A stretch of 64,000 nucleotides of DNA from Rhyzopertha dominica (lineage: Eukaryota > Arthropoda > Insecta > Coleoptera > Bostrichidae), in NCBI GenBank assembly GCA_025024175.1, contig QCXZ01000041.1:17417786-17481785 (forward strand). The letters run 5' to 3'. The position numbers were made by a program, and so were the translations under genes. Positions 13,095 to 24,100 of the stretch are shown piece by piece (position 1 is the first letter of the stretch; each line of letters begins with the position of its first letter). Below the pieces are notes generated by a model that did no database searches, was not told the origin of the DNA, and saw nothing but the letters and a program-made list of their open reading frames with translations.

Positions 13095-13585
13095 TAGGAG
13101 CGAAGGAGGCCGGCACGCACGTATTTTTTCAAACTACTAATAGACATTTTTCTGATATCAGACGGAAGACCGTTGTACACATGAACAGCTTTATATTAAA
13201 AGTTTTTTTTTTTTAAACGCATGTTTCTGCAGTGATACTGAGAGCAAACTCTTGCGCAACAAGGTGCATAAATACGTAGGACATTTATAAATAATTATTT
13301 TATGCACAGTCACTGCAAAATGAAGAAATCTTCTGAATTGCTTATTCAGCCACGAGAGTGTGGCTAACCGATGGGTGATGTGTTCGTGTCTTGTAATACC
13401 AAAAAAATGAATCTAAAACAGAAGTTCTGAACAACCTGCACCTCTCTGATACGGCCACTATCCAAGCAAGGACGATAAACACCACTTCCATGGTTGAAGT
13501 GAGACAGCACAAAGAGTTCGCAGACTTTTATTCTCAAATTAAGGCTCAACATCCTTCGATTACTGTACAGAATTTTAAGGTTCAT
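13095..13585 (-). pseudogene. 3' end of a non-LTR retrotransposon (RT C-terminus)
   Basis: On the minus strand the frame at 13364-13585 reads like the C-terminal part of a LINE reverse transcriptase (SLNLRIKVCELFVLSHFNHG, then VYRPCL, then VQNFCFRFIF). After a frame change it ends with AVHVYNGLPSDIRKMSISSL and KKYVRAGLLRS before a stop at 13095. This order and wording fit Jockey/CR1-like elements. The fragment is 5' truncated and frameshifted. Confidence 0.7.
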
Positions 13586-13604
13586 ATAACATGTTATTTT
13601 TTAA

Positions 13605-13930
13605 TTTATCTAAATGAGCATGCAGCATTTGCACTTTTAAAGACGCCCTAAAATACACGGGCTTGAAGTTTTTTTAGCATATTTTCAACTAGTTTTTGGT
13701 ATCCAGATACTACTGCTTTAAAACTGCCCCAACTTGCTTTTTGGGCTGTATTAAGGAAGTTTGGAAATTCTTCATCGGCATTCTTTTTTAATTTGCGGAC
13801 CAACAAAAACTCTAGCTTCTGCTTCTGACAATTTAGGAAAAAAACTTTTTTGAAAATACAAAAACTTCTGACTTTTCATCCAGCTGTTTCGCGAATTGTT
13901 TCACTAACCCTAACTTAATGTGCAAAGGCA
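13605..13930 (-). pseudogene. Decayed arthropod repeat ORF
   Basis: On the minus strand, broken frames give HIKLGLVKQFAKQLDEK at the start and ASLKVQMLHAHLDKL at the end, with a degraded stretch between them. I recall these two blocks from a high-copy ORF family seen in many arthropod genomes, usually annotated as hypothetical and probably transposon-encoded. Stops interrupt it, so it is a fossil. The family name is uncertain. Confidence 0.45.
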
Positions 13931-14290
13931 AACTTTATTCGAAATATAGGTATTTTTTCTAGATTTATCACATAACAAACAGGAAATCATAAAATGAACT
14001 TTAGGACAAAAAAGTGGAAAAATTTTTCTAGACTTGTAACAAAACACCTGATTGTTGTTTACCATTCGAGTGCCATCTGGAGGCACTGTGTGAATGTAAA
14101 TACCCCACTTTTATCTTGCGGGATTTTTGAATGTAATAAAATTCTTATAAAAAACTTGAAAATGAGTATTATTATAACTATCGCAAAAGCAAACTTTATT
14201 CGAAAAAGAAGGTATTTTTCTTGATTTTTGCACATAACAAACAGGAAAATTATAAAATAAACTTTAGGACAATAAACGAAATTTTTTTTG
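13926..14290. repeat. Imperfect direct repeat pair
   Basis: About 90 bases starting GCAAACTTTATTCGAAA occur at 13928-14018 and again at 14188-14278 in the same orientation, sharing CACATAACAAACAGGAAA and AACTTTAGGACAA. The pair flanks about 170 bases. They may be terminal repeats or a tandem duplication inside the older repeat at 13605-13930. Confidence 0.6.
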
Positions 14291-15025
14291 TAGATCAGTG
14301 TAATTCAGCAAGGTCTGTAAAAACAGTTTTAATAGGCTGGGCTGAAAGTTGTATAGTTGACACAATGTAAGAAAGTTATCTTTCTGCACATAAACGTTCT
14401 GGGTTCTGGGTTCTTGATCGGGTGATTTCGACATGTGATAAGAGTACATACTTTGTCCTACGTTTCCATTCACGTGTTGGTAAGATAGTCCTTAATATTT
14501 TCAAAAGTAAGAAGCATGTAGATAGGCACTTTTCTATTCACTTTAAATGTAAATACGTAAGTACGTAAATGGTATTAAAACTTGTGTTATAGTACAAAAC
14601 ACTAGTGCTTGATTCATTCTATCATCAAATTCTTTTAAGCATGCACTGACAAAACTATTCAGATCGTTTGATTTTAATATAAATTATTGCAGAATTTTTG
14701 AGAATTTTTAGGTATAATAAATATACTCGGTCTTTCTAATGTGTATCATATTTTTTGATTATTCGTTTATCGATATTGTTGCCAAAATTGAATGAAAAAC
14801 GTGTATATAACGACCATAAACCGCCATTGACAAATGACAAACAGCTCACCAGGATTTCATGGAGGTACGGAATCAACATAAACGCAACAAAAAAAGTGTT
14901 ACAATCGGCCAGGACATTTGTCAGTGAAAACGTGAACACATGTCCCTCTCTAAGTCGGCAGAAAAACTGTTTTCGGTTTATGCGTTCAAGCGAAAACGCC
15001 TAGATTGCGAATATAATTGAAAAGG
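14291..15025. other. No gene seen
   Basis: The overlapping frames around 14736-15003 on both strands show no domain or splice support. Nothing else is recognisable. Confidence 0.4.
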
Positions 15026-15029
15026 TGGC

Positions 15030-15520
15030 CGTTTTTGAACATGGGGAGGTTCGAATGAATTATTGCCCACTGACGGCGTACACAAAAAAATGTACTTATC
15101 CCGTGTGCGCCTTTGTTAATAGATTAATGTAATATACATGTGCCGTGGCGATCGAAATTTTATATCGCACGCACCGGGAAATGGTGGAGGAGCCTCTCGT
15201 GTATAGATCCACTCTTTCCCAGGTCCTTATCGTCAGTTTCTAGTTGGCTGCGTTCGCCGTAACGCAGATCGGGATGTCTTATCTTGCGCCCACCCCGCGC
15301 CGAAAGGGACCACCCCTGCTGCAGACTACCCTTCAACTTGCTCATTTAATCTTACGCCAACATACAAACAAGATTCCTAATACCCATTCCCGAGCATTAG
15401 CTTGTGTACGTGTTACCTCCCGATAGCAGATGCTCGCTTGTGGTGGCTGTCAATCGGAAATTGACGTTTTGATTAAATGGCCCGGATCGTGTGTTGGCTC
15501 GGTACGTGAATGATGCATGA
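15030..15520. other. GC-richer noncoding island upstream of eyeless homeobox
   Basis: A block of CG-rich sequence with homeodomain-type ATTA/TAAT cores (around 15120 and 15473) and no long frame. It stands out from its AT-rich surroundings about 3 kb upstream of the eyeless homeobox exon. A conserved enhancer is a reasonable guess. Short frames at 15160-15345 (-) and 15244-15426 (+) run in opposite directions through the same bases and look incidental. Confidence 0.35.
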
Positions 15521-16249
15521 GACCCTGGCTAAACACAACTTTTAAGGCGAAAAAAGGGGATTATACCCATGCATCATAGATAAAAAAGATTAGTTCGTAA
15601 TTGTCCTACACTGACATTTGTTATTGTACTATTTAAATGATATATGTATATGACTTGATAAATTTGTAGCCTTTCATAAACGACTAGCAAAATATTTTGG
15701 ACATATTGTATTACCGTTCCAAAATGTCCTATAAGGGGCGTGCTTCCTTTAAAAGAGCGAGAATTAGAACCTGATTTGGCAAAAAAATCATAATCTTCAA
15801 AGATAGACTTAGATGAAAATAGATTAGAAAAGTTTCTGAAACACACAGTTCTGAAGAATTTTGGTAATGGTTATTATTAAACCTACTCTAATTTTATATG
15901 CCTACAAAGTATTGATGTATCGTTAGCCTTGACTATGTATAATAACATAATCCCCTTTTGCGTCAAAATGTTAAATCATATAAAATCTAAATTTTAAAAA
16001 AGCATGTTAGCCACAAGTTAAAAAATCTGCAAATTTGTATATCGACCTATCTATCAGTACCTGTACCTAAAAGGGTTACGGGGTAAGAAAACTACGACGA
16101 TATGGTCAGTACGCTTATTTTAAAAGAGAAAAATTCAATATTAGCAGAGCCCTGGAAGACCCATTTCTGTATCAGCCCCTGAAAACATCAATGCAGTCTA
16201 TGAGATAATATTAATACACCGATAATTTGGACTAAATATATAGTTATGA

Positions 16250-16870
16250 CTAGGCTTGTCATATGTAGCAAAATTACGAAATTAATTCCAAAATTCTTGA
16301 ACGCGGATCAAAAACCAGCTAATGTGGAACAGAATTGTCACTAAGGATAAAATCTGAATACACTTTTACTTTTACGACCCTGAAATAAAACAACAGTCAA
16401 TGAATTTGAAGCATTTTGGAATTCAAAGATCAATTCGGATGCAAAAGTCGGCTGAAAAAGTTCTTGCCTCAGTTCTTTGGATCAGTTGGATTGTCATCTT
16501 ACTAATTACCTGGAAAAAGGGAAAACAATAACAGCAAAAATTATACACAATTATTGTTGACAAAATTGGGCAAATATAGTTTGGGGAAAATTGCGCGGAA
16601 TAGTCGCCAAATGCTCAGGCTTGTAGATCATCTTCTATATTCACCTACATTCCCAAAATTAAAAACAGTTTGAAAGGGCGCGTGTCTTGTTCCAACAAAG
16701 AAATTATGCTGCACAAAGCTGGAGAGCAGTCCGGAAGAAAGAATTCCTCTTTGAACGGCTTACACGTCACGTTAAGTAATAAAATGTTTCATTTAAAAAT
16801 TTTAAGCCATTATATTTTAGGCCAGCTTACCAGTGTCAATATTCCAGTTTATTCTAAGTTTTAGGGCTGG
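16250..16870 (+). pseudogene. Fossil mariner transposase (SETMAR-like lineage)
   Basis: Forward-strand frames give degraded but orderly mariner blocks: FLNADQKPANVEQNCH, then FYDPEIKQQSM, SAEKVLASVLW, WKKGKTITAKIIHNY, and further downstream SWRAVRKKEFL. These correspond to the linker and catalytic region up to the second aspartate of mariner transposases. Several stops and frame changes show it is long dead. The region 15521-16249 shows no gene. Confidence 0.7.
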
Positions 16871-18184
16871 TTTACTTTTAATTGCGCACAAGCGTTTTCT
16901 ACTGTTTTCGGTTTTAAGCTATTTAAGTTATGATCAGGCATAAATTAATTCAAGCTGTAATTTGTTTTTTGAGAATCATTTTCAATTTATATTATTGAAA
17001 TATTTCGCATCTTAACTTTGTATCAATTTAGACAAGTCATTAAAAATATTTATAGTAAAGTGCGCTGTTTGTGACTTGCCTAGCCTAATCGTAATTTGAA
17101 GATGCAGAGAAGAAAGATATTCAGATATAATTATCCTTAACATGCATATAGGAGGTTGATAAACATACAGTGATACATTACAGTAAAGTACCTATGCTGA
17201 GTTCTCAAAACTACAATGCATTACAAATAAATGACGGCTGCTAGTCCAGATTGCTTAGAAATGCTTAACTTTCCAGGAAGGGTACAACAATTTTTATCCC
17301 TGTCTTCACAGATTATTATGTGATACACTAATTCACCAGAGCAGCGTCCTCTTCATGTTATCACAATTTTTAAACTATTATTGATCAAGAACACCATTCG
17401 GGAACAAATTCATTATTTCGTAAACTGTCAATTTTAGTGAGAAATTCTGAAACCCGTCGTTTTTTATTTTTCAGAATACCATTTTATTTTTGACGTTTTC
17501 AAAAAATTTTTAGTGGAAATGGTTGTGTTGTACCAGGTTATCAATAAGGTCTTTTAAATACCTAGCTATTCTGCCATATCAATCTGTCTAAGTAGCTGTT
17601 GCCAAAAAATATTTATGATTTTTATTACAATAGCTATTATTATCCATTAAATGCAAGAGATAGATAAGGCATATCACGTCAGTGACGGCTTTACAAAAAA
17701 AAATTTTGGGTGTTCTTGTTTTTGAGACCACGGATAATGTAAGCACCCCCCCTGTGTTTGTTTCACCATAATAGTGCCTTTCCTGTCTTGAATTATTTTC
17801 ATAAATTATTTCAATTAACAGATATATTAAATATGTAAAAAAAACAGAACGCATATCATTTATAAGAGCTGCATCAAAATGCAAATGAAAGAGAAAGAAA
17901 CAAATTGTTTCAAGTCCAAAATTTATGAAGAATTTGAAGTAACGGTATTATTTCCTTAAATCATATCTATGCCTCAAGTTAATAATTTAAAAAAAGATCA
18001 GTGCCCTTCTATAGTCTCTGAATTACGTTCGTTATTTGACTGAAAAAAGTGAATTACAAAAATGAAAAGAAAACACGTTTTTTCCCACTTCTGCTGTACG
18101 TCTAGTGTCATATGATATAAATTTACAATGTATTAGTCTGCTTTTAAATATTTTATATATCTAAATACGAGTATTTTATTGCAG

Positions 18185-21100
18185 TGACTGACTTGGATGC
18201 CGTACACTCGGACGAAACAAACTCCGGGGATAACTCAAATGCCGGCTCTAGTGTTGGTCCGGACGACGATCAGGCAAGGCTTCGACTGAAACGAAAGCTG
18301 CAGAGGAATCGAACGTCCTTTACCAATGACCAGATAGATAGCTTAGAAAAGGGTAAGATGTGACATTTAGTTGCTAGCTTAAGTTGCCTTTTAAACTTGT
18401 ACAGAAAATTGATTTCCTTCATAACATTATAAGGTTCAAGCATTATTGATCCAATAAGCCCGTCCCTTAATGTAATGAATACTTTACGAAGTAATTTTCA
18501 TTAGTTTTTACATTTATTAGTGTTTTTTGGGTGTTATCTTAAGTTAGCTTTACTATTTCTTTGTTGATTATATTCTTATATATAGCAGCAATGCCGTCAA
18601 TGTATTGTTAAGTGTGCGGGTTCGAAAATGCTGATTCCTATATTCATGCACTAGTACCGAAATACACTAACTATAACACTACTAGTTGGATACACTTCTA
18701 TTCCAAAACTATACTAATTTAATAATTAACCACTCTTCAGAACATCACTACAGTCACTCCAAAACTTTTTAGAATACTTTGGTCTCTTTGTTCGCTTTCT
18801 TCAGCGCTTTTCAAATCAAACTGATTCCGCGCGCTTTTAGGGAGCGACACATTGAATCTAACGTTCTTTGAACATAATCGCACCAATGGCGGCGGTTCGG
18901 TATGTACGAGAGTCATGTCATAATTTCTGCACATATCAAGCTGGCGCTGAACTGGCGATGGTAAAAAAACAAGTGTTTTCAAATTATAAAAATCTATCAG
19001 TGGGACATGACTTAGCTACATATAGAGTGCAGGTAGTTCACTCATTTTATGTGTAAAATATTCTGAAGTCGAGGTAGTTTGATGAAATGCAACGCGTCAC
19101 TGTAACGGATTAATGAACGTATATCAAAATTCAAACACTGCGCGAAAAACGCTTGCCGAAATTCATGGTGCGTGGCAAGAAGTTTGCCAGGAGTCGTGTG
19201 TTAATAGTTCAACAGTAATTTGATGGAGTAAGCGTTCCAGAGCATTGGACTAGTGTTAAAGACGACCATAGAAGTTGGAGACCTCATACTTCTACCGACA
19301 ACACTTTTGCTGCTATTGTGGCTACAATAATGGAAGAAGACCGCATTGACAAACAAGCAATAGACAAATACCAAAAAAAAACAAATGTATTTGTCTTTGT
19401 AGAAAATTTAAATGCATGATTCCAAAAGTGTAGACGAGATATGAAAGATAGCTGCGCAATCCTCTTCCACGATAACGCTTGATCAGCGTCAGTCAAAGAA
19501 GTTTGCGAGAAGAACACTGCTGTGAATTTCTCNCACATCCCCCGTGCAGCCCTAACACGAGTCCTCCAGATTTCGTTCTGTTCCTCGAGTGAAAAGGAGA
19601 ATTTCGTGAATCCGATCTATAGCCTTGGAAGAATAAAAGCTCTGCAACAGCATATTATGCGTTCCAACTGTTGAAACATCTTGATAAAAATGGCGTATTT
19701 AACGGCATTACTTTACTGCCGAAGCGATGGCAACGTGTTTTGGATATGCAAGGGATTATATTGAACGACTTTATTGCATTTTTTTAAATATACGTTTCAT
19801 TTCATTCATTTTTTAAGTAGTTTATATTATACAACCTATAATCACACCTATATTCAAATAATATCTATCACCTATTTCTATCAGCTTAGTAGTTTCGCTC
19901 TTTATATTAAAACCTTAATAATCTAATCTTGTTTGTAATGGATTAATCATCAACCCATACTATATGTATTTTGTTTTGCCTTATTACTTCATACTTCCGA
20001 ACATCTTGTGATGCTTACCGAATTAGTTAATTTCACTGCACATTATGGTATTTATACATTGTTATTTGAAGCCATCCGTATTTTATACTGACCGTGGAAT
20101 ATGCTCGAATATTCTAGAATGTAGAGCCATTTCCCTGTCGAGCATGGAAGCTTATTCGAGACCAAAAAGCGTTAGGCAACTGCGCGAGCGTCACACTGGT
20201 TGCCTAATTCGCAGGCGCTGGTTTCCCCACATAACAATATTATGAATATTAATATTATTTCGATTATGAAGAGAACAAATATCTTACAGCAGCCCTAGTT
20301 TGATATTCACTGCTATTTTTGCTATCACCTTGAACTGTATCATAAATTCTTCTTATAAGCTGTCTTACTATAATATGTACTATTTTTTAGTGACCTACTT
20401 TATGAACTAGTTATTCCTCGTAAATTTGTAGAGCTATATGAATCGAGCTTCCAAACATAAAATTATAAACCCGCATGCTGTATTTCTACTTGGATCCACT
20501 CTAAGCTTCAAGTAATTTTTAAAATATTTTCTTTATTTTAACCAACGCTTGTTTTCAGAGAGTATCTTATTGTCACTATACATAAGAAATTAAGCTGCTT
20601 GCTAAAATTAAACCTCCTTTTTATAGATTTGCAAATACTTTGATTGCCTTATATTGCTGCTCTTTAGATGTAGGCACGTAGTTAACACCGCAAAACGTTC
20701 ATTTTCAACAAAACCGTTTCAGAATTTGAGCGCACTCACTATCCAGACGTTTTCGCCAGAGAACGGCTAGCAGCCAAGATCGGCCTGCCGGAAGCTCGGA
20801 TACAAGTGTGGTTTTCCAACCGTAGGGCGAAATGGAGAAGGGAAGAAAAACTTCGAAATCAGAGGCGCGGTGCGCCGGCACCGTCGGATCATCCAGGACC
20901 GACGGCGTCGCCTCCTAGACTGCAATCATTCAACAACACTTCCATGTATTCCCCCATACCGCCGCCAATGTCAATAGCTGATACATACAGGTAAAAAAAT
21001 CCCTGGTGGCTGTATCTTTGTAAGTTTGACGTGCACACGTTTATCTTCAATACGGGGTAAAAGTACTTTTGTAACCAAATTTGGTGTGTAGGTGCCACCT

Positions 21101-24100
21101 ATAATAATGTATTTTTTTCAATTTGGTGTTTCCAATTTATTAAAATGAAAACAATATTTTGCAGGATTTATTTTATTTTTTTTGCTGATAAAATTATTCA
21201 AATCAACTGCAAATGTTACCATACATCTATAGGTACAGGTACATACGTAACCTCCAGTAAACATTTTTTTTAAGTTGAATTATTAATTATGGAATATGCA
21301 ACATTATTCTTTATTATGATTATAAGTACTTAATTTTATTTGCAGACCAATATATTTCTGAAAAAGTATTGACAGCTTTGATCGGGAATCGAACCCGGGA
21401 TATTTTCAATGCCAGTCGTGCTGTGACTGCACCACCAAAGCCATATTCAAATTACGGGTCAAAAAGTGACATATACATTTCAAAGCTTAATGCTAGTGGA
21501 CACCAGGCGGCGGTTTTGTAGCTGACCTTAATTTATATATTATATATATACAGGGTGTTCACGGTAAGAGTCTGCAATAGCTAACTTTTGTATTTGACGT
21601 CGTAGGCTATTGGTTCGAATGGGATAACTGTCATGTCATGAATTTTTGAGCATCTTTTCTTGTGTTCTTAAAAAACAATTGAACATCAACTGAGCGAGAT
21701 ATCTACTGCAACTTTGTTATTTTAAATAGAACGACCCTATTTTTATAGCGCACTCGATAAAGGGCGTTGAATTAAAAAAAAAATACCAGGTTACCGCTAC
21801 CCAAGTCATTTGTTTTTGATATATCTCGTGCTGAATAAGTGCTGTTTACGCTAACAGTCTACAATAGCTATGTGTTTTTCATTTGACGTAGGTAGTAGAC
21901 TATTGGTTTAAATGGGGAAGTCATAGAATAGTGGTTTAAACGAAAAAGTTTCTCGATTTTACGAGAAGGATCTAATGGTAACGTCAAATAAAAACGTTTC
22001 AGGTATTGTAGACTGTTTCTTGAACAGCAATTGTTCAATATGAGCAATCTAAAAAAACAAATGACTGTAGCTTAGTAGTACCTCAGTACTTTTTTGTTTA
22101 ATTCGACGCCCTCAATCGAATGCGCTGTAAAAATGGGATTATTCTATTTAAAATAACCCGCGATTCTATAAATCAAAGCAGTCAAAGTTAACATTGAGGA
22201 ACTACTATCTGAATATTCAGACAATGCTATTATAGTTGGCTGTTTTAGTTTTCTGGAATCGAATTTTATTTAGTTTATACGTCTTATATTATGCTCACGA
22301 AAAAATCACTCTCTTCAACATTTGATTTTGTTCTAGTTCAATGTCTTCAATGTCCACGTTCAGTCACGGCAGTCTTGGTGCAGGCATGGGCCCATCGCCT
22401 GGTGCCTGCCTGCAGCAAATGGACAGCCCAGGTATGGGTGGTGCCATGAGTGGTTATTGCATGGGCAGACCGCCAAGTTACGACTTAGGTTTGGGCTATG
22501 GTTCTCGGCCCTCACCGTGCAGCCCCACACAGCCCTATCAAATGAATGGCCATCAGTACAATACCAACGGGTCATCTTCTACAGGTCAGTGTAAAACATA
22601 CGTTTAAACAGTTTAAAACTAATAGATATACCTAACTAGTTTTGTTATCTTTCTAATTTGTGGTATGTTAGTCGTTAGTTAAATGTTTACTTGAATGTCT
22701 TAATAACATGAATGAAAACTTCTTGTGTACCTATTACTTATCCAAAAGTAAAATAACCTACACTACCTATAGTAATTAAGTTATCTGCATTTAAAATTTT
22801 CGTTTTTATACAGGATGTCAAATTCCCAGCGCATTTCTTTTGTACCCCCTCTACTTATCAAAATACGAAAAAAGACTTGTTCAGATTGATGAACTGCACA
22901 ATTCTAAAAGTATTTATAAAAAAATAGCGCGGAATTCTGATTATCCCGGAAACCCACAAATTTATTTCAAAATCTAGAAAAGGTAGAGCGATACTGTTTT
23001 CGCCGTTTAATACAGGAAATAACGTGCTATTTTACTGCTTATGTCTTTTATTATAACATCAGAGGTTGTTATGATATAATGCTTATAATCTAAACAAATT
23101 CATTAACGGATAACTGCATTTAATGGGATAAAATTGTCGCTATGTCCTACTTACGGTTTTCGTAAAATTTGCGAAAAAAACGCAATTTTTGTTTCAATAG
23201 TTATCAAGTTATTGCTGAGTCAGTATCAAGGACAACAGCTATAACCGGCGTTTCGTCCTTTAGGGAGTCTTTAGATAGACTACCAATTGAACAGTCAAAA
23301 AAGACACATTCCAAACACAAACACGATCCTAACAATAAATAACCGTACACGGGCTTAATTATTTTGTATAGGTATTGTTGCCAATCAGCGGGTATCATAA
23401 TTTTTAAATTGTAAAGTCACTATGCAGGGTGTCCTCGAAATACACCGACAACGTTTGACAGGTGATAGAAAAGAATTTTTTTGAATAAAATAAGTTCCGA
23501 CATAGCTTTGTTTATGATATACAAGGTGTTGAAATTGAATTTTGAAAAATGATTTTTTCATACTATTCCCGAACTATAAAAGATATCATTTTCAAATTTG
23601 GTGGGAATCATAACGGCATAAGGTACAATAAGAAAAAGTAATCGGGGGGTTTTTTAAGCACCAGTGGCGTGCGCTGGGTTAATATACACCCCCCGCCCTT
23701 TTAATAGAACTTTTAGGTCTGTGAATTTTTAGACAAAACTAATATAATTTTGTAATCTCTAATCAATTCTAAATAAAACATGTATCTGTGAAGTTTGCCG
23801 TAAAATAAGTCNTTCGCCCCTAAAAATTGATTTTTTGACTGAAAACCACTACACCACCATTATTTTGTGAAATCGCAAAAATGTTATTGAAGCTGACAAC
23901 GCTTGAAAAGTGATAAAATGCAATTTTAAAAACTTTTTCGAATAAACGCTTTGTTTTTGATATACAGTGTGTTGAAATTGAATTTAAAAAATGATCCTTT
24001 AAAATTCAAATGAAACACCCAGTATATCAAAAATAAAGCGTTATCGGAAAAATTTTTATTCAAAAAAAGTTTTTATAATTGCTATTTCCGTCACTTTTCA

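Noticed and set aside
15160..15426. Overlapping opposite-strand frames at the 15-kb island
   Set aside because: Both strands are open over the same bases and neither has a recognisable product.
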